Shown here: in pieces, positions 29,872 to 39,295 of the stretch
How positions within the stretch are numbered: position 1 is the first letter of the stretch
Layout: each line of letters begins with the position of its first letter
Position numbers and translations under genes: made by a program
DNA from: Sphingosinicella microcystinivorans
GTDB taxonomy: Bacteria; Pseudomonadota; Alphaproteobacteria; Sphingomonadales; Sphingomonadaceae
Reading direction: 5' to 3'
NCBI RefSeq assembly: GCF_003634215.1
Contig: NZ_RBWX01000007.1
Coordinates: forward strand, 1,536,945 to 1,600,944
Length of the DNA stretch: 64,000 bases
Notes under the pieces: model-generated
Databases searched by the model: none
What the model saw: the letters and a program-made list of their open reading frames with translations, nothing else
What the model was told of the DNA's origin: nothing

Positions 29872-30927
29872 GTGCGCGTCGCCGCCGCCGCTGCGCTATT
29901 GCTGGTTTCCCTGCCGGCAGCAGCGGAGGTGCGGCTGGTCGTGCCGGAGGCGAACGCGCCGCGCTCCGGCACGTTCGAGGTCATCTTTCTCAACGATGGC
30001 GCTGCGGCTGCGAAGCTCGATGCGCCGAAAATGATCGTCGTGGCTGAAGGTGAGGCGGCCATCGAAGGCCCTGCGCCCACTGAAATCGCGCCCGGCGGCT
30101 TCGCGCGCGTCATCTACCGTCTCACGTCCGTGCCCGCGGCGCCCGCGCCCCAGGTCGCCGTCGCGGCTTCCACCGCCACCCCGCAGGAGGCCGAATCAAC
30201 CGGCCTCGGCCGGTTCGAAACCTATGAACCGATGTATGCACTTGTCGGTGCGAACCCATCGGACGCAAAGCTCCAGCTCAGCTTCCGCTACCGTCTCTTC
30301 GGCCACCAACCGCGTGAGTTCACCACAGGCGCCGGCAGCCGCGAATGGCGCGCGGGCATCTATTTCGGCTACATTCAGCGGATGTTCTGGGATCTCTCCG
30401 AAGAATCGATCCCGATGTACGACATCACGTTCAGCCCCGAACTGTTCCTGCGCGCCGTCTCGCCCGGCTCCACAAGCGTCGGCGCGCCGATGCTCGGCAT
30501 CCAGGCGGGACTCCGTCACCATTCGAACGGCAAAGACGGCGCAGGCTCGCGCAGCTACAACACGCTCTATGTGGAGCCGTCGGTCGGTTTCGGCCTCGGC
30601 AACGGCTGGACGCTCACGACAGCGCCGCGTTTCTGGGCTTATGTCGGCAGCAAGGAAGGCAATGAGCGCATCGCCCGTTATCGCGGCTACACGGGCCTGA
30701 CGATCGACCTGAAACAGCAGGACGGCTTCGGCCTGCGCACATTTCTGCAAGGCAACCTTTCAGGCGGGCGCGGCAGCGCCGAGGTGGACATGAGCTACTC
30801 GCTGCGCCGCTGGACGGGGCTCAACCTCTATCTCCACAGCCAACTCTACACGGGCTACGGCGAAGCGCTCATCGATTATGACGAGCGCAACACGCGTCTC
30901 CGCTTCGGCATCGGCATCGTCCGCTAG
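29872..30927 (+). CDS. outer-membrane phospholipase A (PldA-like)
   Basis: A 351-residue protein with a signal peptide (VAAAAALLLVSLPAAAEV). A ~90-residue N-terminal beta-rich region precedes a 12-strand barrel. The barrel holds the phospholipase A1 signature around HHSNG in LRHHSNGKDG (catalytic His-Ser) with SRSYNTLYVEP, and a FRYRLF strand earlier. The enzyme hydrolyses acyl chains in outer-leaflet phospholipids, usually when membrane asymmetry is disturbed. It starts with GTG 3 bases after tpiA and breaks the common tpiA-secG pair. The C-terminal FGIGIVR is less typical of a BAM signal than a terminal Phe. Confidence 0.85.
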   Translation: MRVAAAAALLLVSLPAAAEVRLVVPEANAPRSGTFEVIFLNDGAAAAKLDAPKMIVVAEGEAAIEGPAPTEIAPGGFARVIYRLTSVPAAPAPQVAVAASTATPQEAESTGLGRFETYEPMYALVGANPSDAKLQLSFRYRLFGHQPREFTTGAGSREWRAGIYFGYIQRMFWDLSEESIPMYDITFSPELFLRAVSPGSTSVGAPMLGIQAGLRHHSNGKDGAGSRSYNTLYVEPSVGFGLGNGWTLTTAPRFWAYVGSKEGNERIARYRGYTGLTIDLKQQDGFGLRTFLQGNLSGGRGSAEVDMSYSLRRWTGLNLYLHSQLYTGYGEALIDYDERNTRLRFGIGIVR

Positions 30928-31001
30928 GCCGGAGCGCTTGAACTCCAGCCCCCGCGTCGTTATGTGGCCCACAGAAATTCGCCAGAAATGATCGGTTCCG
31001 C

Positions 31002-31406
31002 ATGTCCACCGCGCTGATGCACTTTGTTCTTGTCGTCCACTCGCTGATCGCGATTGCGCTTGTTGCAGTGATCTTGATGCAGCGGAGCGAGGGCGGGGCG
31101 CTCGGTATGGGCGGAGGCCCGGGCGGGCTGCTCACGGCGCGCGGCGCGGGCAATCTGCTCACCAAGTCGACCGGTATTCTTGCGGCGCTGTTCCTCGGCA
31201 CCAGCATCCTGCTTGCCGTGATGGCGAGCCTCGCCAAGGCACCGACCACGATTGATACGTCGCTCGTGCCGACGGCGGCAACCCCCGCAGCGCCTGCCGA
31301 TGGTCTGCCGACAGCGCTTCCGGGTAGCCCGGCGCCTGCCGACGATACGCTACCGATGGCGCTTCCCGCCGCGCCGGCCAGCGACGACATTCCGACCGCG
31401 CAATAA
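31002..31406 (+). CDS. secG: preprotein translocase subunit SecG
   Basis: A 134-residue SecG of the SecYEG channel. There are two transmembrane helices ([20 protein letters not shown] near residues 7-26 and [20 protein letters not shown] near 63-82). The conserved loop [25 protein letters not shown] lies between them. The last ~50 residues are Ala/Pro-rich and low in complexity, a common tail in alphaproteobacteria. It lies upstream of pyrG, as usual. Confidence 0.93.
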   Translation: MSTALMHFVLVVHSLIAIALVAVILMQRSEGGALGMGGGPGGLLTARGAGNLLTKSTGILAALFLGTSILLAVMASLAKAPTTIDTSLVPTAATPAAPADGLPTALPGSPAPADDTLPMALPAAPASDDIPTAQ

Positions 31407-31486
31407 AGTCATCCACAGAAAAAGTCCCGCCGCTGCCCCGAATCGGGTGGCGGTCCGTCCCTTTGCTCGCCTATAGGTTTTCTCCC

Positions 31487-33118
31487 ATGGCGCGGTACAT
31501 TTTCATCACCGGCGGCGTGGTTTCCTCGCTCGGAAAAGGTCTCATGGCGGCGAGCCTCGCTGCGCTCCTGCAGGCGCGCGGCTACAAGGTGCGCATCCGC
31601 AAGTTTGACCCGTATCTGAACGTCGATCCGGGAACCATGTCGCCCTATCAGCACGGCGAGGTTTACGTCACCGACGATGGCGCGGAGACCGATCTCGATC
31701 TCGGCCACTACGAGCGGTTCACCGGGGTGCCTTCGCGGCAATCCGACAACGTCACCTCGGGCCGTATCTATCAGCAGATCATCGCCAAGGAACGCCGCGG
31801 CGACTTCCTCGGCGCGACCGTGCAGGTAATCCCGCACGTGACGGACGCGATCAAGGCGTTCGCGCTTGCCGACACCGAAGACCTCGATTTCGTGCTCTGC
31901 GAGATCGGCGGCACGGTGGGCGACATTGAATCGCTACCGTTCATCGAAGCGATCCGTCAGCTTCGGAATGATATCGGCGCCGAAAACGTCTGCTTCGTCC
32001 ATGTCACGCTGATCCCGTTCATCGCTGCGGCGGGCGAACTGAAGACGAAGCCGACGCAGCACAGCGTGCGCGAGCTGACCAGCCTCGGCATTCAGCCGCA
32101 GGTGCTCGTCTGCCGCTGCGAAAAGCCCGTGCCGGATAGTGACCGCGCGAAGATCGCGCTGTTCTGCAACGTCCGCAAGGAAGCGGTGATCCCTGCGCTT
32201 GATGCGAAGAGCATTTATGCTGTGCCGCTCCAGTACCATGCCGAGGGGTTGGACCGGGAAGTGCTGCGCGCCTTTGGGATCGACGCGAAAGATTCACCGA
32301 ACCTGTCGCGCTGGACGGACATCGTCGACCGCCTCGAAAACCCCGAAGGCGAAGTCACGATCGGCGTCGTGGGCAAGTATGTGGGCCTGCAGGACGCGTA
32401 CAAATCGCTGCACGAGGCACTCGTCCACGGCGGCATCGCGAACCGCGTCAAGGTCAACGTCAAGTGGCTGGACGCCGAACTGTTCGAAGGGGAAGGGGCG
32501 GAACCCCAGCTTCTCGAACCCATGCACGGCATCCTGGTCCCCGGCGGCTTCGGCGAGCGGGGCAGCGAGGGCAAGATCGCCAGCGTCGCCTTCGCGCGCG
32601 AGCGCGGCGTACCGTTTTTCGGCATCTGTCTCGGCATGCAGATGGCCTGCATCGAGGGCGCGCGGAATCTCTCCGGCATCAAAGGGGCCTCCACCACCGA
32701 GTTCGGCCCCACGGACGAGCCTGTCGTCGGCCTCATCACCGAGTGGATGTCCGAAGAAGGCCTCCAGAAGCGTGAGGTGGGCGGCGACCTCGGCGGCACG
32801 ATGCGCCTTGGCGCGTTCCCGGCGAAGCTCGGTGCGAACAGCGTCGTCGGCAGCGTCTACGGCGCCACCGACATCTCGGAGCGCCACCGTCACCGCTACG
32901 AGGTGAACATCCACTACAAGGATGCGCTCGAAAAGGGCGGTCTCGTCTTCTCCGGCATGTCGCCGGACGGCGAGCTTCCAGAGATCGTCGAACGGCCCGA
33001 ACACCCGTGGTTCATCGGTGTCCAGTTCCACCCGGAACTGAAATCCAAGCCGTTCGACCCGCATCCCCTCTTCGCCAGCTTCATCGCTGCCGCGCTCAAA
33101 CAAAGCCGCCTCGTTTGA
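31487..33118 (+). CDS. pyrG: CTP synthase
   Basis: A 543-residue CTP synthase aminating UTP with glutamine-derived ammonia. The synthetase domain begins [17 protein letters not shown], with [15 protein letters not shown] and [20 protein letters not shown]. The C-terminal glutaminase has its Cys in [11 protein letters not shown] and His-Glu in [12 protein letters not shown]. The ATG at 31487 matches the family start; an in-frame ATG at 31463 would add 8 unrelated residues. Confidence 0.97.
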   Translation: MARYIFITGGVVSSLGKGLMAASLAALLQARGYKVRIRKFDPYLNVDPGTMSPYQHGEVYVTDDGAETDLDLGHYERFTGVPSRQSDNVTSGRIYQQIIAKERRGDFLGATVQVIPHVTDAIKAFALADTEDLDFVLCEIGGTVGDIESLPFIEAIRQLRNDIGAENVCFVHVTLIPFIAAAGELKTKPTQHSVRELTSLGIQPQVLVCRCEKPVPDSDRAKIALFCNVRKEAVIPALDAKSIYAVPLQYHAEGLDREVLRAFGIDAKDSPNLSRWTDIVDRLENPEGEVTIGVVGKYVGLQDAYKSLHEALVHGGIANRVKVNVKWLDAELFEGEGAEPQLLEPMHGILVPGGFGERGSEGKIASVAFARERGVPFFGICLGMQMACIEGARNLSGIKGASTTEFGPTDEPVVGLITEWMSEEGLQKREVGGDLGGTMRLGAFPAKLGANSVVGSVYGATDISERHRHRYEVNIHYKDALEKGGLVFSGMSPDGELPEIVERPEHPWFIGVQFHPELKSKPFDPHPLFASFIAAALKQSRLV

Positions 33119-33123
33119 TTTTT

Positions 33124-33146
33124 CCCTCTCCCCGCCGGGGAGAGGG
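33124..33146. repeat. perfect GC-rich palindrome between convergent pyrG and SDR gene
   Basis: CCCTCTCCCC (33124-33133), loop GCC, GGGGAGAGGG (33137-33146) makes a perfect 10-bp stem. It has T bases only on its 5' side, so it is not a classical T-tailed terminator. A short C/T-G/A palindrome of this type is often dispersed between genes in alphaproteobacterial genomes; it may still end transcripts in this convergent gap. Confidence 0.6.
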
Positions 33147-33168
33147 GCAACGAAAACGTTCAGCGAGC

Positions 33169-33924
33169 CTAAATCGCCTGACCGCCTGAGACCTCGATCC
33201 GCTGCGCGTTCACCCAGCGATTGTCCTCGGACAGCAGGTTTGCGATCATCGGCCCGATATCGTCCGGCACACCGACACGGCCTAGCGCGGTCATGTCGGC
33301 AAGGCCCTTGTTGATCTCGGCATTGTCGCGCACTGCGCCACCGCCGAAATCGGTCTCGATCGCGCCGGGCGCCACGGTATTGACCGCGATCCCCCGCGCA
33401 CCAAGCTCCTTCGCCATGTAGAGCGTCAGCACTTCGACCGCGCCTTTCATTGCCGCATAGGCCGCGTAGCCGGGGTAGGCGAAGCGGGTGAGGCCGCTCG
33501 AGATGTTTACGATCCGGCCACCGTCGGCGATGAGCGGCAACAGCGTCTGGGTCAGAAAGAACACGCCCTTCAGGTGAACGTTCACGAGGCCGTCGAACTG
33601 AGCCTCGGTCGTCTCGGCAATCGGCGCGTATTCGCCGTGCCCGGCGTTGTTCACCAGATGATCGAACGTCTCGCGCTGCCAGGTGCCGCGCAGCGCCGTA
33701 CGCAGTCGTTCCGCAAAGTCTGCAAAGGCCGCGACATTACCAGTGTCGAGTTGCAGGGCCACCGCCTTGCGGCCCATTGCCTGAATCTCTGCAACGACAC
33801 GCTCGGCCTCGTCGCTGCGGCTGTGATAGGTGAGCACGACATCGCCGCAGCGGCGCGCGATGCTAAGCGCCGTGTTGCGGCCAAGGCCACGGCTGGAACC
33901 AGTGATGAGAGCAATCTTCGTCAT
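33169..33924 (-). CDS. SDR family oxidoreductase
   Basis: A 251-residue classical short-chain dehydrogenase/reductase. The cofactor loop is ITGSSRGLGRNTA, the structural motif is NNAGHGEY, the catalytic Ser is in NISSGL and Tyr-Lys in YAAYAAMKG. An Arg after the first Gly-rich turn and SRS after the second strand suggest NADP(H) preference. The substrate is unknown. It diverges from an AraC-type regulator with 135 bases between, so the regulator probably controls it. Confidence 0.9.
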   Translation of the reverse strand: MTKIALITGSSRGLGRNTALSIARRCGDVVLTYHSRSDEAERVVAEIQAMGRKAVALQLDTGNVAAFADFAERLRTALRGTWQRETFDHLVNNAGHGEYAPIAETTEAQFDGLVNVHLKGVFFLTQTLLPLIADGGRIVNISSGLTRFAYPGYAAYAAMKGAVEVLTLYMAKELGARGIAVNTVAPGAIETDFGGGAVRDNAEINKGLADMTALGRVGVPDDIGPMIANLLSEDNRWVNAQRIEVSGGQAI

Positions 33925-34059
33925 GGCTGTTCTCCTTGGGTTTGTGTGGCTTCATCTCTAAGCAGCTGAACCTTCCGCGTGTTGCCGGATGCTCGGATTC
34001 TCTTGCCTGATTCTCCAAATGAGGTGCGCTTTGGGTAGAAAGCGACTATTGCATGCTGC

Positions 34060-34947
34060 ATGACAATGCTCCTCGAAGCTGTCCGGCGTCACGCGGACGC
34101 GCATGCCGACCCGCTCGGTTTTGCGCCGACCCCGATCCCTGGCCTGTTCGCCGTGCGCGCGACCGCACCGAGCGGACTTCTCCACGATGTATACCGTCCA
34201 CTCGTCTGCCTTTTGGTACAAGGCAGCAAGCAGGTGACGATGGGAACGCAGGCCTTCGCCTTTGCCGCAGGGGATTCGCTGCTGGTGACGGCAGACGTAC
34301 CGACCGTCAGCCAGATCACGCGGGCGAGTCTCGCCGCGCCCTACTATTCGCTGGTGCTCGAACTGGACCTTGCGCTGATTGCCGAGCTCACTGCGGAAAT
34401 GAAGCCGGCACTCGTTTCCGACACCGCGCCCGTGCGCGTCGACACGACGGACGGGGAGGTCGCTGACGCCGCGCTGCGTTTGCTGCGGCTGCTGGACAGG
34501 CCGCATGCGCTCCCGGTGCTGCAGGCGCAGTTGCGGCGCGAGATGCACTATTGGTTGCTTGCCGGGCGGCATGGACCCGCCATCAGGCGGCTAGGCTGGC
34601 CGGATAGTCATGCAAGGCGCATCGCTCGGGCCGTTGCCGTCCTGCGCGAGACCTTTGCCGAACCGGTCACCGTCGAGCGCCTGGCCGCCGCCGCCGGCAT
34701 GAGCCCGTCGTCGTTCCATCACCATTTCAAGGCGATCACCTCGCTCTCGCCGCTGCAATTCCAGGAGCAGCTGCGTCTCATCGAAGCGAAAAGGCTCATG
34801 CTCTCAGAAGGGATAAGCGCTGCGCATGCGGCATTTTCCGTCGGCTACGAGAGCGTGCCGCAGTTCACGCGCGAATATGCCCGCCTGTTCGGTCTGCCGC
34901 CGGTGCGGGACACGCACGTGGCACGAGAAAGTGCCCGCGCGGCTTGA
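34060..34947 (+). CDS. AraC family transcriptional regulator
   Basis: A 295-residue regulator with an AraC_N-type sensing domain (LVQGSKQVTMGTQAFAFAAGD, TADVPTVSQI) and a C-terminal double helix-turn-helix. The latter contains TVERLAAAAGMSPSSFHHHF, SPLQFQEQLRLIEAKRLML and VGYESVPQFTREYARLFG. The ligand is unknown; the AraC_N subgroup often controls a neighbouring oxidoreductase. ATG 34060 is used. The upstream ATTGCATGCTGCATGACAAT stretch is repeat-rich and could be part of an operator. Confidence 0.88.
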   Translation: MTMLLEAVRRHADAHADPLGFAPTPIPGLFAVRATAPSGLLHDVYRPLVCLLVQGSKQVTMGTQAFAFAAGDSLLVTADVPTVSQITRASLAAPYYSLVLELDLALIAELTAEMKPALVSDTAPVRVDTTDGEVADAALRLLRLLDRPHALPVLQAQLRREMHYWLLAGRHGPAIRRLGWPDSHARRIARAVAVLRETFAEPVTVERLAAAAGMSPSSFHHHFKAITSLSPLQFQEQLRLIEAKRLMLSEGISAAHAAFSVGYESVPQFTREYARLFGLPPVRDTHVARESARAA

Positions 34948-35483
34948 AGCGCGCGCTGCTGAGCCTCGAACCGTCGACGGGTGCGCCGCGCGCGGAAGGG
35001 CGGCGGCTCTCTCTGCGGCGTTCGGCCGCGTGGCCCAGAGGTGTCATGCGCGATGCGCCGCCGCAACAGCCTGTTGAAAAAGCAGATTTTTGGCAGTCGG
35101 TAGAGTGTGGTCCCAAAACGAAAAGCGCCCGGGTCGTTTCCGGCCCGGGCGCTCTCGTGACGAGTCATTTAACTCCCGCGAAGATTTGGGTCCTCTGTTC
35201 CCCCATCGGAGCCCAATCTTGCTAGCGCGCCGTCGTTAATCGCGTCGCGCGTCCTCCCCCAACCCTGGTGCCCTCCCACAGGCGAAACCGGATCAGATGT
35301 CATGTGTGTTACGGTGCAGGTGGCCATCCCGACAAGAGAGCGTCGCACCTCACGCATATTAATTTCAGGAGGTGTGGACATGATGCGACAATGCGGCTCG
35401 GTGCGGCAGCGTAACGGATGGGAAGGGTGGATCGCCGATTGGGCAGTTGCTTGCGCGGCAGCCCATGCTAGACAGCGCGCACT
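34948..35483. other. long intergenic region between AraC regulator and proS
   Basis: This 536-base stretch has no established gene. It holds a GC hairpin (35124-35153), an imperfect hairpin AAGATTTGGG/CCCAATCTT (35181-35220), an AT-rich patch ATATTAATTTC just before a strong Shine-Dalgarno at 35367, and a 59-codon open frame that runs into proS. Between 34948 and 35120 I see only a short CAACA/TGTTG repeat near 35066-35078 and no convincing coding frame. Confidence 0.6.
35124..35153 (+). terminator. hairpin downstream of AraC regulator
   Basis: AGCGCCCGGG (35124-35133) pairs perfectly with CCCGGGCGCT (35144-35153) around a 10-base loop. The following bases (CTCGTGACG) have no T-run, so termination would be weak or factor-assisted. 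It lies about 175 bases after the AraC gene. Confidence 0.5.
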
Positions 35484-35559
35484 ATGCGCCTTTCCCGTTA
35501 TTTTCTTCCGCTCCTCAAGGAAACCCCAACCGACGCGCAGATCGTCAGCCATCAGCTGA
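35380..35559 (+). CDS. possible small ORF overlapping the proS start
   Basis: A 59-codon frame starting [17 protein letters not shown] with an unusually strong Shine-Dalgarno, AGGAGGTG at 35367-35374, 5 bases before the first ATG. It overlaps the first 76 bases of proS in another frame. The proS ATG itself has no clear ribosome site. The peptide matches no family I know; it may be a leader frame coupling translation to proS, or a chance ORF behind a Shine-Dalgarno used otherwise. Confidence 0.3.
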   Translation: MMRQCGSVRQRNGWEGWIADWAVACAAAHARQRALCAFPVIFFRSSRKPQPTRRSSAIS

Positions 35560-36773
35560 TGCTGCGGGCCGGTCTCGTGCGCCAGACTTCGGCAGGCATT
35601 TATGCCTGGCTGCCGGTCGGGCTCCGCGTCCTCAACAAGATCGCCGACCTCGTCCGCCGAGAGCAGGACCGGGCAGGCGCCATCGAGCTTCTCATGCCGA
35701 CCATCCAGTCGGCGGATCTTTGGCGTCAGTCTGGCCGCTACGACGCTTACGGCCCGGAGATGCTGCGCTTCAAAGACCGCCACGAGCGCGAAATGCTTTA
35801 CGGGCCGACCAACGAGGAGATGATAACGGCGCTGTTCCGCGATTCCGTGCGCAGCTACCGCGATCTGCCGCGCACGCTCTACCATATCCAGTGGAAGTTC
35901 AGAGACGAGGTGCGTCCCCGTTTCGGCGTGATGCGTGGCCGCGAGTTCCTGATGAAGGATGCCTACAGCTTCGATCTCGACGAGGCGGGCGGCAAGGTTT
36001 CGTACAACGCCATGTTCGAGGCGTACCTGCGCACGTTCGCGGCGATGGGTCTTAAGGCCGTGCCGGTGCGTGCGCCCACGGGCCCCATCGGCGGCGACAT
36101 GAGCCACGAGTTCCACATCCTCGCCGAAACGGGCGAGAGCGAAATCTTCTATGATTCGGCGATCGAGGACGTTGACGTCACCGATCCCGAGGCCGTGTCG
36201 AAGCTCTCCTCGATCTACGCGATGGAGGCTGAAGAGCACGAGAAGGTGACGAACTGCCCGGTTCCGGCGGAGCGTCTGCTCAGCCGCCGCGGTATCGAGG
36301 TCGGGCACATCTTCTTCTTCGGCACCAAATACTCCGCATCGATGGGTCTCAGCGTGCAGGGTCAGGACGGCAAGCCCGTCACCCCGCAGATGGGCAGCTA
36401 CGGCATCGGCGTTTCGCGACTCGTCGGCGCGGTGATCGAGGCGTGCCACGACGAGGACGGGATCATCTGGCCGGAGGCGATTGCGCCGTTCAAGGTCGGC
36501 CTCATCAACCTCAGGAGCGGTGACGCTGCGTGCGATGTCGCGGCGGACGATCTCTACGCGAAGCTCCAGCACGCGGGTATCGAGACGCTTTACGACGACC
36601 GCGACGAGCGCGGCGGCGCCAAGTTCGCGGGCATGGACCTCATTGGTATCCCCTGGCAGCTTGTTGTTGGGCCGAAGGGTGTCAGTGCCGGGGTTGTCGA
36701 GCTCAAGCATCGCAAGACCGGAGAGCGCCACGAGCTTTCCGTCGATGCCGCGCTGGAGAAGCTCGGGGGATGA
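35484..36773 (+). CDS. proS: prolyl-tRNA synthetase (short alphaproteobacterial form)
   Basis: A 429-residue class II synthetase charging tRNA-Pro. It starts [20 protein letters not shown] and contains motif 2 around [26 protein letters not shown] and motif 3 around [13 protein letters not shown]. The ~180-residue INS editing domain of the E. coli-type enzyme is absent, as in alphaproteobacteria, so misacylated Ala-tRNA-Pro must be cleared in trans. It overlaps lolC by 4 bases. Confidence 0.95.
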   Translation: MRLSRYFLPLLKETPTDAQIVSHQLMLRAGLVRQTSAGIYAWLPVGLRVLNKIADLVRREQDRAGAIELLMPTIQSADLWRQSGRYDAYGPEMLRFKDRHEREMLYGPTNEEMITALFRDSVRSYRDLPRTLYHIQWKFRDEVRPRFGVMRGREFLMKDAYSFDLDEAGGKVSYNAMFEAYLRTFAAMGLKAVPVRAPTGPIGGDMSHEFHILAETGESEIFYDSAIEDVDVTDPEAVSKLSSIYAMEAEEHEKVTNCPVPAERLLSRRGIEVGHIFFFGTKYSASMGLSVQGQDGKPVTPQMGSYGIGVSRLVGAVIEACHDEDGIIWPEAIAPFKVGLINLRSGDAACDVAADDLYAKLQHAGIETLYDDRDERGGAKFAGMDLIGIPWQLVVGPKGVSAGVVELKHRKTGERHELSVDAALEKLGG

Positions 36774-38017
36774 TCTCCCGCTACGAGCGCATGATCGCCC
36801 GACGCTATTTGCTGCCGGGACGGGGCGAAGGCTTCATCTTCCTCGTCGCCTCAATCAGCCTCGTCGCCGTAGCGCTCGGTGTCGCTGCGCTCATCGCAGT
36901 GATGTCGGTTATGAACGGCTTCCGCGCCGAACTATTCGACCGTATCCTCGGGCTCAACGGTCATGCCGTGGTGCAGGGCTACGGCGGGCGCCTGCCGGAC
37001 TGGCAGCCGCTGCTGGCGCAGGCACGCGCGACACCTGGCGTGGTGCAGGCCGAGCCGATCATCGAACAGCCGCTCATCGGCTCCTACAAGAGCCGCGCGG
37101 AGGGTGTCCTCCTGCGCGGTATGTTGATGGGTGACATCCGCAACCTGAAACTCGTTGCCGACAATGTGAAGGCGGGGCGCCTCGAAGACCTCGCGCTCGA
37201 AGGCAATTTCGTCGCGATCGGCGCGCGCCTCTCCGAATCACTCGGCGCCGGGGTGGGGGACACGATCAGCCTGATCTCGCCGGACGGGCAGGTGACGCCT
37301 TTCGGCACGACCCCGCGCATCGTGCCCTACCAGATCGCCGCTGTGTTTGAGGTCGGTATCTTCGACTACGACAAAGCCTTCGTGCTGATGCCGCTCGACC
37401 GCGCGCAAACGTTCCTGCGGATGGGCAACGACATCGGCATGATCACGCTCACGACAACCGATGCGGACAAGGCCGACCGCATCCTCCAGCCGCTCGTCCC
37501 CGCACTGACGGGGCGCGGGGTCATCATCGACTGGCGGCAGATGAACGGCGTTCTGTTCGAGGCGCTTTCCGTGGAGCGGACGGTGATGTTCGTCGTTGTC
37601 GGCTTTATCATCCTCGTCGCGGTGTTCAACATTCTCACCAGCCTCATCATGCTCGTGCGCGCGAAGACCCGCGACATCGCGATCCTGCGCACGATGGGCG
37701 CGAGCCGTGCAGCGATGATGCGCATCTTCGTCACGGTGGGCACCTTGATCGGGTCTGCGGGCATCCTCCTCGGCCTCGCGCTCGGTTTCCTGTTTCTGCA
37801 CTATCGGCAGAACATCGTGATGGGTGTCTCGAAGATCACCGGCGTCGACCTTTGGGACCCGCGCATCCGCTACCTCACCGAACTCCCCGCAAAGACCGAC
37901 ATGGTCGAGGTCACTGCCATCGTCACGCTGGCGCTGGTGCTCAGTTTCCTCGCGACGATCTACCCGGCGTGGAAGGCGGCGAGCACCGATCCCGTGCAGG
38001 TGCTGCGCTATGAGTGA
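36770..38017 (+). CDS. lolC: lipoprotein-releasing ABC transporter permease (LolC/LolE family)
   Basis: A 415-residue inner-membrane protein of the LolCDE machine, which extracts lipoproteins for transfer to LolA. It has one N-terminal transmembrane helix ([22 protein letters not shown]), a periplasmic MacB-like core domain and three C-terminal helices. The cytosolic coupling stretch [16 protein letters not shown] is seen as [16 protein letters not shown]. Only one permease is present, as is usual for alphaproteobacteria (a LolC/E homodimer). It overlaps proS by 4 bases and lolD by 8. Confidence 0.93.
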   Translation: MISRYERMIARRYLLPGRGEGFIFLVASISLVAVALGVAALIAVMSVMNGFRAELFDRILGLNGHAVVQGYGGRLPDWQPLLAQARATPGVVQAEPIIEQPLIGSYKSRAEGVLLRGMLMGDIRNLKLVADNVKAGRLEDLALEGNFVAIGARLSESLGAGVGDTISLISPDGQVTPFGTTPRIVPYQIAAVFEVGIFDYDKAFVLMPLDRAQTFLRMGNDIGMITLTTTDADKADRILQPLVPALTGRGVIIDWRQMNGVLFEALSVERTVMFVVVGFIILVAVFNILTSLIMLVRAKTRDIAILRTMGASRAAMMRIFVTVGTLIGSAGILLGLALGFLFLHYRQNIVMGVSKITGVDLWDPRIRYLTELPAKTDMVEVTAIVTLALVLSFLATIYPAWKAASTDPVQVLRYE

Positions 38018-38690
38018 CGTGCTTGCAGTTAAAGGCCTAGCGCGCAGCTTCCACCAGGGCGGCGCGGTGATCGAGGTTCTGCGCGGTGTCGATCTCAGCG
38101 TCGCCCCGGGCGAGATCGTCGCGCTGCTCGGCCCGTCCGGTTCCGGCAAGTCCACGATGCTCCAGGCGATCGGCCTCCTGGAAGGCGGTTTCGACGGCTC
38201 GATCGTCATCGACGGCCGCCCCGCCGAAAAGCTCTCGGCACACGAACGCACGGAGGTGCGCCGCGACAAGCTGGGCTTCGTCTATCAGTTCCATCATTTG
38301 CTGCCGGACTTCAACGCGCTCGAAAACGTCGTGCTGCCGCAGCTCATCGCAGGCCGCGACCCGCTCGCTGCGGCGGACAAGGCGAAGGCACTGCTCACCG
38401 ATCTCGGCCTCGGCCAGCGCCTCGATCACCGCCCTTCTCAGCTTTCAGGCGGCGAGCAGCAGCGCGTCGCGGTGGCCCGCGCGCTCGCGAACGAGCCCGT
38501 GCTGGTGCTCGCCGACGAGCCCACCGGCAATCTCGACGAGACGACAGCGCAGCGCGTGCTTGCGGAGTTCCTGCGTGTCGTGCGCAGCCACAATTCCGCG
38601 GCGCTCATCGCCACGCACAATACCGTGCTTGCAAAGCAGATGGACCGGACGGTCGAACTGCACGAAGGCCAGTTGGTCGAAGCGCGATGA
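38010..38690 (+). CDS. lolD: lipoprotein-releasing ABC transporter ATP-binding protein
   Basis: A 226-residue ABC ATPase. Walker A is GPSGSGKST, the signature is [15 protein letters not shown] and Walker B is [13 protein letters not shown]. The D-loop and the H-loop (IATHNT) are intact. [16 protein letters not shown] is the Q-loop region typical of LolD. It powers the adjacent permease. ATG 38010 is the family start; the longer frame runs inside lolC. Confidence 0.95.
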   Translation: MSDVLAVKGLARSFHQGGAVIEVLRGVDLSVAPGEIVALLGPSGSGKSTMLQAIGLLEGGFDGSIVIDGRPAEKLSAHERTEVRRDKLGFVYQFHHLLPDFNALENVVLPQLIAGRDPLAAADKAKALLTDLGLGQRLDHRPSQLSGGEQQRVAVARALANEPVLVLADEPTGNLDETTAQRVLAEFLRVVRSHNSAALIATHNTVLAKQMDRTVELHEGQLVEAR

Positions 38691-39292
38691 ACCCGTGGCG
38701 CGATCAGCCCCGGCTCGAAGGACGACACGCCCGGCTCCTGCCGCTTGAAACGGCACATGCTGATGGCATCGCCGAGGTGTCGCGCGATGGCCAGCTCTGG
38801 GAATTGTTCTTCACGCGCGTGCCTTCGCCCGATGACGTGAAGGGCTGGCTCGATACAGCGCTTGCCGAAAAGGCAGCGGGGCGATCGATGCCGTTCGTGG
38901 TGGAAGCTGAGGGGCGCATCGTCGGCGCCACGCGCTATCTCCGCATGAATGAACTGCATCGCCGCCTTGAAATCGGCGCGACCTTCTATGCCAAGTCGGT
39001 GCAGCGCTCGCCGGTAAACACCGAATGCAAGCTCATGCTCCTCGGCCATGCATTCGAGGTGATCGGCTGCAACGTCGTCCAGATCCGCACGGACTGGATG
39101 AACCGCGCCTCGCAGCGTGCCATCGAACGGCTCGGCGCGAAGCGCGACGGAGTGCTGCGCAACCACCAGATCGCGGCGGACAGCCGCCTGCGCGACATTG
39201 TCTGCTACAGCATCATCGCGGGAGAATGGCCGGGCGTGAAACAGAATCTCGAATTCATGCTTTCCCGCCATCGAGAGCCTGCGCCACAATAG
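38687..39292 (+). CDS. GNAT family N-acetyltransferase (RimJ/RimL type)
   Basis: A 201-residue acetyltransferase whose layout ([13 protein letters not shown] start, [69 protein letters not shown]) fits the RimJ/RimL-like protein N-acetyltransferase group. The substrate is unknown. It overlaps lolD by 4 bases and ends 3 bases before dnaE, so it belongs to the proS-lolC-lolD-dnaE transcript. Confidence 0.88.
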   Translation: MNPWRDQPRLEGRHARLLPLETAHADGIAEVSRDGQLWELFFTRVPSPDDVKGWLDTALAEKAAGRSMPFVVEAEGRIVGATRYLRMNELHRRLEIGATFYAKSVQRSPVNTECKLMLLGHAFEVIGCNVVQIRTDWMNRASQRAIERLGAKRDGVLRNHQIAADSRLRDIVCYSIIAGEWPGVKQNLEFMLSRHREPAPQ

Positions 39293-39295
39293 GCC

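Noticed and set aside
34944-35225. 93-codon plus-strand frame beginning at the AraC stop
   Set aside because: It runs through the 35124-35153 hairpin, has no ribosome site and an Arg/Ser/Pro-biased composition typical of a chance frame.
35169-35355. Minus-strand frame tail upstream of proS (reading MREVRRSLVGMATC)
   Set aside because: No ribosome site, low third-position GC bias, and its frame is the continuation of the proS antisense frame.
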